From Doris montereyensis (taxonomy: Eukaryota > Mollusca > Gastropoda > Nudibranchia > Dorididae), in contig JAXRKP010001455.1 in NCBI GenBank assembly GCA_037039925.1, positions 1 through 64,000 of the forward strand: 64,000 bases of DNA. Reading direction: 5' to 3'. Below, in pieces: positions 24,096-36,225 of the stretch; the first letter of the stretch is position 1; the number at the start of each line of letters is the position of its first letter. The notes beneath the pieces are model-generated. The model did no database searches and was not told the DNA's origin. It saw nothing but the letters and a program-made list of their open reading frames with translations. A program made the translations under genes and the position numbers.

Positions 24096-25631
24096 TAAAT
24101 ACCATTCCCCCTGCGATCATCTTCTGCACAACACCAATGGGCCATTTTAACCTAGGACAGTTGTCTTCCCTTATAAGGACGAGAGATTCATTGTACCATT
24201 GCCCTTAATTTTTCAGTTGTGATTTAGTCAGTGGGAGATTTCTAAAGTACTCATCTCGCCACTTTGCCAGAACCTATGAACCATGACCCAATGGGATGGA
24301 ATGGTGGAGACATTCAGCAACTAGGAGGAATACTTTTCATTTGTTAATACACATGTCATAAAAGGGGACACAACACCTTTCTCAGATTTTCTCACCGTGA
24401 TCAAAGAGAGAGCCGGTCAGAGTGTCTGTCTGGCAGTGGCAGACCATCATCGACGGCCGAGTTGGGGAGGAACTGCAGGCTGACAAGAGTGGAGACAGCC
24501 AAGACAAGCATTGTTGTGCGCACGTGTGCATGGAGTTAACACAAATCTAGATGTACCCATACACACACACACACACGTATTTGGCAGATACTGTTAATTG
24601 GAGGAGGCAAAAAGACGTTATCGAGTATATTTTTCACATGAATTGACTCTTTAAATGCAACCAATTGAAGACGTACTTGCAAAAAAATGTTGCATTTTGG
24701 CGAAGTCAAGCCAGCCATTGTTGTATTTTGAGGGGGTAATTAGCGTTGTAAAATTCGGTGACATGATAAAATTGTGCATTGTGACAAACCGTACAATTTG
24801 GCGGAGACTACTGTATTATTCGTATTATTATTATTTCATGTAAATCTACCAGAATCGGAGGAAAGTTAAGTCTGAAAATACAACGGTGACGGCATAAGAA
24901 CCCGGTCCTGGATAGACATAAACACAGTGGGTTCTTAGGCGGACCAGGTTCTAATGTGTACTCCGAGTAGCCTTTTATTTTTGCTTCATTATTCATGTAT
25001 TTTTGGTCAGGGGATGGCAAGCCTTCCTCGTGTCTGTCAGTTGGTATCTTACGCATACGTGTGACGTGTTTATAGCAACACACTACAATTACACATCCAT
25101 TCGTTTTCCTATAGCCCGTGACCAAGTTAATTGAGAGAGGAGTTGTGAATTGAGCGTGCCACGGCTGGTGTCAAAGCTAATTTAAGATGAATGCAGGAAG
25201 TGGTGATGTACTATGCTTTGATGTCCTTCTAGTGACAGAGATGGATTCTACGTAGTATATTCCTTACTTTTTCTACGACACTCCTGTATTTAAAGGGTGG
25301 GGCGGGGGGGGGGGCTGTTCTCTTGTTGTTTTTTTCCTCTAACCACAGACTGTTAATCTAGTTTTGGTGTTTATATGCGTTGAAACCGACTCAGAACATC
25401 GTTACATAAATGCACTTATAAAAGTTGACCAAACGAAATCCAACCAATAGAAAATATTATTATAGATCTCGATTTAGATGTAAATATCACCCAGCAGTCT
25501 CTGTAGAACAGGGTACCCCAACTTGGGTGCACGAACCCTCAGGGGATAGCGTGAGCCCATCCCAGGGGATGATCTACTCTCTCACTGTCTTTCTCCTTCC
25601 CTATCACTGTCTATTATACCCCCCCCTCCCC

Positions 25632-25635
<4 letters not shown>
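24096..25635. other. no recognised gene
   Basis: Possible retrotransposon leader up to about 24,540, then unique AT-rich sequence with a short CA run (24,560-24,577) and a G-run at 25,299-25,315. The 105-codon minus frame at 24,808-25,125 has no motif. Confidence 0.45.

Positions 25636-25710
<75 letters not shown>
25636..25710. repeat. (CT)n microsatellite
   Basis: About 75 bp of CT preceded by a C-rich stretch. Confidence 0.95.
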
Positions 25711-25712
<2 letters not shown>

Positions 25713-26400
25713 CTGTGTATATACGATATAATAATTATTTTTCTATGATTGTCTGGGTTATTCGGGCTATGTTGAAAATTTAAAAAAATGACAAAATAAA
25801 TTGACTTTATTGCTTCCGATTCCCAGATCCATAGAAGTACCGTACAGTACAAGTACAAAGATTTTGATATTTGCGGATTCGTCACGTCTATCTGCTATTT
25901 ATAGAAGCGGGGGTAAATCCTAAGGGACTTCACTCTTACCGCAACATAGGTCATGAAAATAGAAATGGAAGTGACTTTTTTAAGGAATGTAACCTTCTCG
26001 ATTTAGCAAGAAGTGAGAAGAGATCCACTTACGTAAACAATATCTGCAGTGCCCACCATTAGCCTTTCACAGGCCTTCTATTTTATAAACATGTTGACGT
26101 AGAGTAGACGGGTTTTTTTTCAACAAATTTAGAATTTCGACTGGTAGTGCTGGCTGTCCAGTGTCGACATGCCTCTCCGAGACATTCTAAAGAATCTCAG
26201 GTGAGGGGATACGGATTTTACTTGATTTAAACAATGAGGATGATGCCATAGGCCTAATCAAGCTACTGTTTTAATCTTAACCATTGAGTGCGAATGAATG
26301 AATATTTTAGATATAAGACTACCCGCTGGATCTTTTAGAGCTATATCTATCTTTTTTTCTTATTTTACATAAAATTATCACAAGGCAGTCTTCGCCAATC
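25711..26400. other. no recognised gene
   Basis: Unique AT-rich sequence ending at the target-site duplication of the next element. No supported coding frame. Confidence 0.5.
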
Positions 26401-26875
26401 TCCCCTGTTAGGCGTGATCTGCGCGATCCGTCGATCGCGCAAGAACGCGTTCTGTGGATCAATGGAACGCGCATGAATCCATCGATTGTTGCACATTCCG
26501 TTGATTGATGGACCACGCAGCGTGTTCTATGGATCCATATAGACGGCACTCCTGTATAATTGCGGTCCCAGTTCTCAAATACTATAAAACTGCCAGATTG
26601 TTTTTTTTTCGCCAGATTTTTTTTTATTGGCCAGTATGTGTTGTTTTTTTGGTTGTGAAAGTGACAACTATTTTATCCGGAAATAAAATAGTTTTGGCCA
26701 GATTGGTACTACATCATATAGCGTAGAAACTGACAAATAGTATATGGATCCATAGAACGCTGCGCGATCCATCAATCAACGGAATGTGCAACAATCGATA
26801 GATTGTTGCGCATTGCATCGATCCACAGATCGCGTTGCGCGATTGATGGATCGACAGATCTCGCCTAACATCCCC
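26401..26875. mobile_element. non-autonomous TIR DNA transposon, 465 bp
   Basis: Terminal inverted repeats of about 130 bp (TGTTAGGCG... at 26,406 and ...CGCCTAACA ending 26,870) are flanked by identical TCCCC (26,401-26,405 and 26,871-26,875). That is a candidate 5 bp target-site duplication. The arms are full of GATCCATCGAT / GCGCGATC subterminal motifs. The 200 bp centre is AT-rich and non-coding. The superfamily is not assigned. Confidence 0.82.
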
Positions 26876-27145
26876 AAACTATGACAGAACCATATCGAAG
26901 AAATATCCAGGGAATGACTCATAATACTAGGCACAATCACCATCCTTGACCCTGATCCCACATGTATATATATATAGTTAATATTATAATTATAGTGACA
27001 GAAAAGAAGTAGGCATAGGGGCTATATCGCATTATTAACAACACCTGCCAATGGCCTGCCATCATAAGTAAAACATTTATAACTATAAGTATTCTAATAA
27101 TAGATTAATATTTAATACACAATTAAGATGTGAAGGTATTATCAT

Positions 27146-27226
<81 letters not shown>

Positions 27227-27250
27227 GTCTCTCTCTCTCTCTATCTATCT
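27146..27250. repeat. (CT)n microsatellite
   Basis: About 90 bp of CT with two GTCTCT interruptions, ending in CTAT units. Confidence 0.95.
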
Positions 27251-27660
27251 ATTTATATTGACATGCAGCCATCAGCCACCTCAGGCTTAGTAAATCGTGA
27301 TTGTGGCCATTTCAAAGGCTCTCTCATAGCTCAGAATAGCCCTCATGCCCATTGATATAGATGACCCAGAGAGAGAGAGTTTCTGGGTAAAAAAACCCCA
27401 CCTCCAAACAAACTTCAAAATTATAAACACACTAGCCAGTTTATAACAGAGATGATGAAAAAAGACCAAAGGTTCTCATTTCAATTACATTTTGTGACTG
27501 TTAATAACCATCAGCTTATAGTGCAATTTGGGAAAAAATGTTATTATTGTTCAAACATCTAGAAATATCTTTCCTGTTTGTCTCCATAATGTTAATATGC
27601 CATTCAAATTCAACCAATGCAAATGACTTGTAGAGTGTGGGACATTTTCATTTCAGTTGG

Positions 27661-27663
<3 letters not shown>
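27251..27663. other. no recognised feature
   Basis: Unique AT-rich sequence. A short minus frame is not supported. Confidence 0.5.
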
Positions 27664-27744
<81 letters not shown>

Positions 27745-27782
27745 CCCCTCTCTCTTTCTGTGCCTGTCTGTCTCTCTGTTTT

Positions 27783-27870
<88 letters not shown>
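27664..27870. repeat. (CT)n microsatellite, two runs
   Basis: CT runs at 27,664-27,742 and 27,786-27,870 are separated by a CT-rich degenerate part (ctgtgcctgtctgtctc). Confidence 0.95.
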
Positions 27871-27874
<4 letters not shown>

Positions 27875-29142
27875 ATCATTGATCAATATTACACATTCAC
27901 CCAGACAAATGCTTGTCAATCTAACAGTATTGAAATAGGAGGACCAATCAATTTACAGTTCATGTAAATGTGTGTCTTCACAGAGGGCATGTGTTGAATT
28001 TATCCAAAGAAGTTGCTTTCAGTTTTAGTTGGTCAAGCATAATTCAGGTTTATTGGCTATTCAATAAAAGCTTAATGCCAATCAAATGAAAAGTTCACGT
28101 TCCAATTTCAATTGAGTTCAGTCAGTCACGATGGTCCTTATACGGCGATAAGAGGGCCAGATTTCACACCTGTTGCCGGTCACCGGTTAGAGGTGTGGGA
28201 AGTGATCAGCAAAGAAGATCAGGTCTCGGTCTGGCCACACCCTCAAAAACGGGAAAAAACGTACGTTGTACGTCCTGCGCGCTTCTCGGGTAAAACAAAC
28301 CCAACATACATGTACGTTCTGCGCGCTTCTTGCGTTAGGATAATAATATATTCATTTGACAAATTGTCCTGCAGGTCCGTACTTGATGAAATTTGCTTCC
28401 ATATATATATATATATATATATGAGTTTTTTTTCTTTTATGTGTTTCAGGATATTCCAGTGCTATAAAAAATGTTGCCGTCTTCATTATTTATCTTTCCA
28501 CTTGACAATTAATGTCTAGTAAAAGTGGCTTTACGTTCCATTTTTAAAAATATATACAAATGATGTCGATTTTTTAAGTCCAATAAAGTTTAGCAATTCA
28601 TAACTGTTTTGTTTTCCAAGATAATTTGATCTGGTTTTGTGTGCCGTTCATGGTTTTTTAAGCGCTGTGTGAATCCACAACAAATTATTGTCTGTCTCGA
28701 ATTTTGGTTTTGAATACCTACTATTTGTAACAATTTTTTTAAATATTTTATTTCTTATTGGAAAGTTGTTAAATTTAACAAATACTCCTCCATGCACGGA
28801 TATCGACCAGCACAGACAATTTGATCATGTTGGCATTGAAAAATAGTGAATATGATGTTATGGTTAACAATAGTCCTTTGCGGTTGTGATACTCTCCATC
28901 AAATGACGACATGTTCTTTTTCTTCTTCTTCATCTTCTTCGATCTCTCTGCCAGCGGGTCAGATCGAGATACGGATTATCTCCATTAAGTGCATATCTTT
29001 TGCAGATTCTCCATACAGCTTTTCTTTCAGAGGCACTTCACCCCGACCATACCATTGTTCTCTCTGATGTGTGGAGGGACACTGCTGTAGTGTTTTGGTG
29101 GGCTGCTCTACACTCACACCCTTCTGATTTCCAAACTGTCAG
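27871..29142. other. no confident gene; CpG-containing patch
   Basis: At 28,112-28,345 an open + frame (GHRLEVWEVISKEDQVSVWP) stands out by higher GC. It contains a local direct repeat (gtacgtt..., cctgcgcgcttct at about 28,260-28,290 and 28,315-28,335). I find no splice sites or family. Poly(AT) lies at 28,401-28,422. Confidence 0.4.
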
Positions 29143-29429
29143 ATAGCCATACATATGTTGAGGGAGATGGTTGTGCTAAGTGTGCTGAGTCTGAACAATG
29201 TGACCTGGGACTTTCTGTCAAGTTGGTGAATGGAGTCTTTGAGGTTATAGCTGCTGTGATTCTCTCCCCATTGATTGCAGACAGCTGCCTTGATAATTGT
29301 ACGATATGTTCTGAAATCATGGGTCCAGAGGGAAAAAGCAGGAGGATCCGGCGGTTAGTTGCCCGCACGGTCGCAGCGCATGACCGGGTCATCTTTCAGA
29401 CTAAGCACATTGCACAGTGCCGTAATTAA
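29143..29429 (+). CDS. candidate terminal exon, cysteine-containing, unknown
   Basis: After an acceptor-like ccaaactgtcag, a 95-codon frame stays open to TAA at 29,427-29,429. It begins with one split codon and then SHTYVEGDGCAKCAESEQC, and later has ADSCLDNCTICSEIMG and a basic C-terminus ending TKHIAQCRN. The spaced cysteines and better base composition than the flanks suggest real or recently decayed coding sequence, perhaps extracellular. I do not recognise the family, and no upstream exon in phase is identified. Confidence 0.35.
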
Positions 29430-29528
29430 TCGATTACACAATTTCTTTAGTTAGGTGATAAAATAATTATATACAAATTTTATTTTACTCTTGTTACTTT
29501 TAACTTTTAGATACACGTACCAGTTTAG

Positions 29529-29831
29529 ATGGCATTGGTGGCCGAGCGATTGGTTAGGCTGCCGGACTCGGGATCATGAGGTCCCCAGTTTAAATCCTAG
29601 CAAAGCTAGGTCCGGCGTTATGTTCATTGGGCAAGACATTTAACACGCATTTTCCCCACTATACCTAGGTGCAAATGGATACAAGCACTACCTTGGGAGT
29701 AAAAACCTGCATCAGACTAAGTCCTGGCCAGGAGGTGTTTATTGTCACTTTTTCCGCTTCATGCTATTGAAACTGGGATGCACTCCGGCTCTACAGGTTG
29801 TAACGCCTTGAAGGCGCTTTTACTTTACTTA
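29529..29831 (+). mobile_element. SINE family A, near full length
   Basis: Head ggtggccgagcgattggtta with B-box region cagtttaaatcctag, core cacgcattttccccac, acctaggtgcaaatgga and gtcctggccaggaggtg, tail gccttgaaggcgcttttact. Very similar to the 38.9 kb copy. Confidence 0.88.
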
Positions 29832-29950
29832 CCAGTATAGACTTTATTCACATCATGATATGTGTAACTTCCTTTTTTTCCCCCCAGAAAAGTGTAAAAA
29901 TACATTTATTTCATTAGATTTTGATGAATTACTCTTTCTTTGTCTCATAG

Positions 29951-29993
29951 GATTCTTCAACATTTTGTTGATCAGGAGAAATTAACTCAGAAG
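29951..29993 (+). CDS. NCBP2AS2: NCBP2AS2-like protein, internal exon 1 of 3 found
   Basis: Acceptor tttctttgtctcatag, donor AAG|gtatgc. It encodes (split codon) ILQHFVDQEKLTQK. Joined in phase to 36,583 it gives QEKLTQKLSESYPFRRAAQ, which aligns with the N-terminal half of the small animal protein NCBP2AS2 (human has [20 protein letters not shown]). That protein is short, about 100 residues, and its role is poorly known. The first exon with the start codon, expected to encode only about seven residues, is not identified. The intron that follows (6.6 kb) holds two SINEs, a MITE, repeat E and a LINE. Identification rests on the shared core. Confidence 0.6.
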
Positions 29994-30063
29994 GTATGCT
30001 CTGAATACTTACGTCTAATTCATCTCTAGAAAAAGATGCAACAGATTCTCGTGGAATGATTTA

Positions 30064-30248
30064 TTAACTCTTAAAAACCAGAACAACGCTGTGAGCGTTC
30101 AGCAGGCATTCACGCTTTGATGGAACGATGATGTCAGCGTTACCATGGTATTGATGTTTTTCTCTTCAAGTGCAAGTTCATTCTGTCAAATTGTGAATAC
30201 CTGCTGAATGCTGACAGCATCATTCTGCCTTTAAGTTTTAAGAGTTAA
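30064..30248. mobile_element. MITE with TTAA target sites, about 177 bp
   Basis: Inverted arms CTCTTAAAA... and ...TTTTAAGAG are flanked on both sides by TTAA (30,064-30,067 and 30,245-30,248). The arms extend about 60 bp (agcgttcagcaggcattcac pairs with gtgaatacctgctgaatgct). TTAA duplication is typical of piggyBac and Kolobok-type elements. It lies in an intron of the NCBP2AS2-like gene. Confidence 0.7.
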
Positions 30249-30429
30249 CAGTTTTGTTTGTGTCGTTCGTTTGTATATTGGGTCTGGAACACGAAGAAAA
30301 GTATTCCAGCTTTTAAGAGTTACGAGTGTGATGAAAATAGAAAAATATAGATCTGTTGTCAAATGTTTTAAGGAAAGAAACTTGTCTGTAAAGGAGTTTA
30401 AGTGGAAAGTTAGACATGCCTCCTGTAGA

Positions 30430-30738
30430 GTGGCATCAGTAACCAAGTGGTAATGCTACCAGACTTGTGTTTATGATGTCTTGTGTTCGAATCCAAGCAA
30501 CATTGTGCTCCTTTGGTAAAACATGTAACTCCCTTTGTATCATCTACTCATGCATTTGGGTATCAAAAATTAGCCAGTAAATAAAATCTGCAACAGACTA
30601 GCATCTCAATCTCATCCAGAAGGTGATGTACATGTTCATGTTCATGTTATTGTTATCATCTGTTTAATTTTTCACCATAGAAGTTGGGATAAGCTTCGAT
30701 GCTATGAGCTGTAACAACAGTCTTGAAGGGACTTTACT
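30430..30738 (+). mobile_element. SINE family A, diverged copy
   Basis: Head agtaaccaagtggtaatgct, B box gtgttcgaatccaag, tail agtcttgaagggactttact. The central core is much diverged (catgcatttgggtatcaaa), so this is an old insertion or a subfamily. Confidence 0.7.
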
Positions 30739-31228
30739 AGGGATCTGCTGTAACTTTTTATTACATTCGTACTCCCCAAAACCAAGTCAAATTTATGTAT
30801 TCCTTAAAAATTAGTTCTTTCCTTTATTCAAATCAATCATTTTAATCAGTTATTTGTATGGACAGGTTTCTTTTTCTCTTTCTTTGTTGCGGGGACATAT
30901 TAACAAACTCATAAAAATGAAAAGGTCATGTATTCCGTTGTCTTTTTTAACTGTGACATAGATAAAGTATTCAACACAATCAAAAGCAAGCCTAGTGATT
31001 TTTTCCTGAGGGAGAAATGCAAAATCCTATATCACTTACAGTACAGTGTGATTGTGAATAATTATTTTATAGCAATTTAAAAATTATCCTTTAACAAATT
31101 TACATGACATCACTGAGATACATATATATATATTGTTTGCTCTATATATGATTATGATAAAGAATAATTGTTTCATATTTTATATACCTGTCTCTATTGC
31201 TACAATAAACCTCGACTTTAACGAGACC

Positions 31229-31508
<280 letters not shown>

Positions 31509-31679
31509 ATCTGAACCTTCCATTCTCGCTCATTCTTCACATCCACCTCTACTACGTTTCTTATCATCACTGTCTTTTTCTTTCTTTCTTCCTCCTTTTT
31601 GTTTTTTCTTCTGACATCACATTGCGTGATGCCTGATGTAGTACTTAGATCTAGATTCTAGATATTTCTCGTTTGTTGT

Positions 31680-31706
31680 CTGACGAAGGGTTATACCCGA
31701 AACGTC
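31680..31706 (+). ncRNA. hammerhead-ribozyme-like core (candidate)
   Basis: CTGACGA, then A, a GGGT-TAT-ACCC hairpin, GAAAC and GTC. All four base pairs of stem II are intact here. Stem I can pair only weakly (TGT with ACG). The same motif sits palindromically at 47.14-47.19 kb. Confidence 0.42.
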
Positions 31707-31763
31707 ACGTGTTTGTTCTGTCTTTATTAGTGGAGTTGTCACTTATTGTCACATTTCGCCATT

Positions 31764-32009
31764 GTTCATTAAACGACTCGCCATTCACCGTTTCACTACG
31801 ACTCCCGAGATATCTAGTTTGATTTGTGATTTGACTGTTTGGACTAACTAGATCTGGACTCGCATTATTTATTCTAAAGTGCTTATAATTGGAATACAGA
31901 TTTAGATATATCTAGTATAGATCTCGTGATTCAGACATGAAGTTCCGCTAGTAAGATTTTATTGAACGGGGGCGACGATAATGTGTATGTAAACTTTTGA
32001 TAAAGGAGT
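31764..32009. other. no recognised feature
   Basis: AT-rich sequence after repeat E with further ctagatct words. Confidence 0.5.
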
Positions 32010-32265
32010 GAAAATAAATTCAAAGAATGGCTTCAAGAAAAGGTCGCTTATGGAGGATATTTTTCTGACTTCTTCCGAAAAATGAAAGACTGTGGATTTG
32101 TCTTTTTGCATAGTATGCGAGGACAAAATGAATTACAGTAGCAATGGCAAGAAAGCTCTGGCTTTGCACGTAAATCGAGCTTTTCATTTAAACAAAGTGA
32201 AAGTTAAAAAAAACCCAAAAAACCCAACCCCGCTTGCTGCTATGTTTCAAAATTTGAAAAAAACT
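32010..32265 (+). pseudogene. zinc-finger-like transposase remnant (BED-type?)
   Basis: One frame reads CIVCEDKMNYSSNGKKALAL followed by HVNRAFHLNKVKV. This is a C-x2-C-x16-H-x5-H arrangement preceded by an in-frame stop (LTSSEK*KTVDLSF). The spacing resembles BED/C2H2-type fingers at the N-terminus of hAT-like or related transposon proteins. No transposase core follows. Family placement is tentative. Confidence 0.35.
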
Positions 32266-33055
32266 TGACCTTATTTCACTTGTTTCCTATCACGAAAAAA
32301 AGTTCAGTATTTTTCATCTTGACCAGAGGTTATATAGGTTATAGACGGCCTTGACCAGAGGGCATCCATGAAGATCCTGCATCAGTTTGGCTAGCATCAT
32401 TCCTTAGGGACACGTTGAATTACCTGTTTAAATTTTCAAACAAAAAAAACTTACTAAACCCGCAGAACATCCATCTAGCCCCCATCACATACAGTTCTAG
32501 ATCGAAAACAATGAACATACCACTAGTACAGTACCACTAGTAGTACGAGTACTTTAGCGAGGATGGGAATGGGAAGGAACACGTGTCCAAGTGTCAGATA
32601 ATTCATGTCAAGAGTCAAGCTCAGTGTTGGCCGGGGCATCTAGTGATGCTAATGCCTTGCAGTTGCAGTTGCAGTCATCCGGACAGGGATGGTTTGGGTT
32701 GAGTACCGGTAGTAGTGTAGTAGTACACACACCGGAACCCACTTCCTTTTCGTTCCGTACTTGACGTGCAATGTCGTCAGATTTTCAAACATCATCTTCA
32801 CTTTGCATAAGTGTGTCTCGAGTCAGGTTGACATAATTTTTTTTAGGCATTTCAAGCAATGCGTGAACCATTGCTCTTTACAGATTGGATAGATACACAA
32901 ATAAAAACACGCAAACACTATTGCATACACACCATATCGACATAATAAGGGACAGGTCAAAAGAGGGATCAAGCTCTCTCACTCTGGCTTACTGAATTGC
33001 CTCGCTACGCTTCACATCGTTTTCATTTTTCTTGAGCAATTACAATTAAATGTCA
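32266..33055. other. no recognised gene
   Basis: Unique sequence with scattered actagtac words (32,520-32,550 and 32,700-32,730). Nothing is supported. Confidence 0.45.
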
Positions 33056-33089
33056 TCAGATAGTAGAAGTAAATATAAAGTAGAGACAC

Positions 33090-33225
33090 CGTGGATTCAA
33101 CAAGAACTCCAGGATGGCCCCAACGATCTCATTGAATCCAAGGTTCTCTGTATTATATTCCGGGCAGTGGACATGTAAGCACCTGTACAGGGAGTAGATG
33201 GTCCCGCCCTCCACGAGTCTCCTGC
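33090..33225 (-). CDS. coding-like exon, minus strand, unknown protein
   Basis: On the minus strand the frame RRLVEGGTIYSLYRCLHVHC then PEYNTENLGFNEIVGAILEF then LLNPR is stop-free and GC-richer than its surroundings. A possible donor (CACG|gtgtct) ends it at 33,090; otherwise the frame runs on to a stop at 33,056. The acceptor is uncertain (near 33,225). The composition is protein-like, but I cannot name the family. The LINE on the plus strand begins within about 20 bp of its left edge. Confidence 0.38.
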
Positions 33226-33240
33226 TGCTTTGCATTGCTT

Positions 33241-36225
33241 TTCGAATATGGAATGTTAGGGCAATAAATGTAAAAAGAGTTAGAATTAGTTGAAAAAAAT
33301 GGAAAAATTCAAAGTAGACGTTTTGGCCATTACAGAAACAAAGAAAAAAGGACAAGGAATAGAAACCGTGGGACCGAATCATATTTTAATCTTCTCAGGA
33401 GTAGATGTCAAAGATAGAGCTAGAGAAGGAGTAGGCCTCCTAGTGCATAAAAGGCATGACAAGCTACTAGAACGCTGGAAATTTATAAACCCACGGCTAT
33501 TAGAGGTAAATTTAAACCAAAAGGAAGAAAAAATTAAATTATTAATAGCTTATGGACCAAACGAAGATGCCACTAAGGAAGAACAAGATATCTTCGAAAA
33601 CGATTTACAAATAGCTGCAGAGAAGCTTAAACTAAACACAAACAGGAACTAATGGTTTTAGGAGATTTAAATGCTAGAGTAGGCAACAATATAGAAACGT
33701 CAGGGGGAGTAATACTAATAGTAATAGGTAAAGAAGAGAGACAACAATTTCTCCAAATGGAGAGAGACTAATAGATTTTTGCCTAAAGAATAGCATGAAA
33801 ATGAAAATAGCAAACACCTTTTTTCCTCATAAAGATATCCACAAATATACAAGAGTAAATGATGACACTGACAGGTGTGAAAAATCAATGATATTGATAG
33901 ACTACATAATAATTAGCAGCTCCTTTTTTTACAGTACATTGGATACAAGAGTAAACAGAGGAGCAGAAATATTTAGTGATCATCACCTAGTGATTGCCAA
34001 AATGAGATTACTGACTGAAGAAAGCAAACAAAGGGAAAAAGAAGAAAGCTACTGAATTCAAAATAGAGGAACTAAATAAACCAATAGGAAAACAGATATT
34101 CTAATCTAGGAGGAAAAGATTTATCAGTGAAAGGCAGATGGATCTGAATGATAGCACAATAGAATGAAAATGGCAAATGTATAAAGAAACACTCCTCAGT
34201 TGTACTGAAGAGGTCTGTGTAGGAAACAAATTAAAGGAGATAGGAAAAGAACAGCATGGTGGAATGAAAATGTCAAGACTGAGATCAAAGAAAAGAAGGA
34301 TGCCTGGAAGAAATACTTGCAAACAAAGAGACCAGAGGATAGGATAGATTACTTGAATAAAAGAAATATCATCAAAGAGGAAGTGAGGAAAGCAAAACAG
34401 GAACAATGGGAAGAGTTTAGACAAAGACTTCAAGAAATCAAAAGCTGTTCTTGGGGCAATGAAGAGCATGGGGAAGACCAAAGCATGCCCAATACGACAA
34501 ATTTAGAATGTCAAAGGAGGAATGATGAAAGAAGACAGCGAAATCATGGAAACGTGGAGAAAGTATTTTCAACAATTACATAATCCCCCAGAACATATGA
34601 AACAAGGAATAAAGATCAATTAGGAAGAGTAACAAGTAATCCAAAGGAGACAGCTGAAGATGTAGATATATCAATGAAAGAAATCCAAACAGCTATAAGA
34701 AAAGTGAAATTAGGAAAAGCCTCAGAAGCAGATCAAATTTATCCAGAAATCATTACAAACCAAGGGAGAGAGGCAGACAAACTACTACATGCAATATGCC
34801 AAAAAGCATGGAAATCCAAACAGGTGCCAGACGACTGGAAGAAGGGAACGGTAGTACCAATAAATAAGAAAGGATCAACTATGGAATGCTCAAACTATAG
34901 AGGGATATTACTACTTAGCGTACCAGGAAAAGTGTATGCCAGGATACTGGAAATGATACTAAGGAAAAGAGTAGAGGATCAGATTGAAGAACACCAGAGT
35001 GGATTTAGAGCAGGAAGAAGTGTACAAGACTACATATTTACAATTAGACAAATAATGCAAAAATTCCTTGAGAGAACCATTGACTTGCATTTGTGTTTTA
35101 TGGACTTAGAAAAGGCATTTGACACTGTGAGGAGGGACGAACTATGGCATTCCTTAAAAGAGCACAATGTAGAGCAAAGTTTAAATTTAATAGAACTGTT
35201 AAAAGTTTTTACAATAAACCAACATGTGCAGAGTAGCTGGAAATGTATCTGAAGAATTTGATGTAGATATAAGAGTAAGACAGGGTTGTGACATAAGTCC
35301 TCTTTTGAATATCACATTTCTGGATTCAATCGCAAAGGCATCCTCAAAAATGAAGAAAATGAATGTAGGTATGTGGAAGCTCAAACCAATAAATGTATCA
35401 ATGGTTTCATTTGCCGACGATTTAGTTCTGTTTGGAAAATCAGAAAGTGACCTTCAGTCGAAAATCAACATTATGAACAATGAACTAAATAAAAGAGGAA
35501 TGAGAGTAAATGCAAAGAAAACCAAAACAATGCTAGTAACTAGGGAAGCTAAAACACAAAATCTTAAATTGGGCAAGTAGAATTTAGAATAAGTTCAGAA
35601 CTGCAATTACCTAGGACTAGGAGTAATGATTAACTCAGAAGGAAAACTAAGAGAAGAAATCAGCCAGAGAATCCAAAAGGCAAGTGCAATATATAACCAT
35701 CTAGGAAACGCATTTGTAGGTAAACAAGAATTGTCAACAAAAACAAAAATGGCAGTATACATTACAATTACAACACAGTTTATTGTCCTACTCTCCTCTA
35801 TGGCAGCGGAACTGGACCTTAGACTTAGACAGTAGAGAATACAGTAGAGTGCAGGCAGCTGAAATGAAATATCTAAGAAGAGTAGTAGGGACAACTAAAA
35901 GAGACAAAATCAGAAACACAACAATAAGAGATCAAACCAAAGCAGATGGCATAAAAACTAAGATAGAAATAAATCAATTGAGATGGTTTGGGCATGTAAA
36001 CAGAATGAATGACAATAGAATAGCTAAATCAGTATATAGTGCTAAAGCCAAAGGTAAAAGATCAAAAGGCAGAGCTCGGAGAAAGTGGAAAGAAAATATA
36101 AAAGAGGTACTGAGGCATAGAAATTCAACATGTTTGGAAGGAAACAGAAAATGCCAGGACAGTCATCTCGGGCATCTGAATTCATACAACGAAAGGTAGA
36201 ATGGGAACTGATAAAGAAAGAAACT
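33241..36225 (+). mobile_element. RTE-like non-LTR retrotransposon, frameshifted
   Basis: About 3 kb carrying the remains of one ORF broken by several frameshifts. The endonuclease part (33,241-34,055) has WNVR, KVDVLAITETKKKGQGIE, LGDLNARVG and SDHHLV. The reverse transcriptase part (34,674-35,580) has HQSGFRAGRS, FMDLEKAFDTV, RQGCDISPLL and FADDLVLFG. The C-terminal part has RVQAAEMKYLRRVVGTTK, LRWFGHVNRM and GRARRKWKENI. The 3' end is gggaactgataaagaaagaa. The domain order (apurinic-type endonuclease, RT, no gag-like ORF) fits the RTE group. The copy is nearly full length but cannot encode an intact enzyme as assembled. It lies in an intron of the NCBP2AS2-like gene, same orientation. Confidence 0.88.

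Noticed and set aside
28131..28150. ATGGTCCTTATACGG as the missing first exon of the NCBP2AS2-like gene (MVL start)
   Set aside because: The frame stops after six codons and there is no GT donor in a usable phase; the resemblance to an MVLRR start is probably chance.
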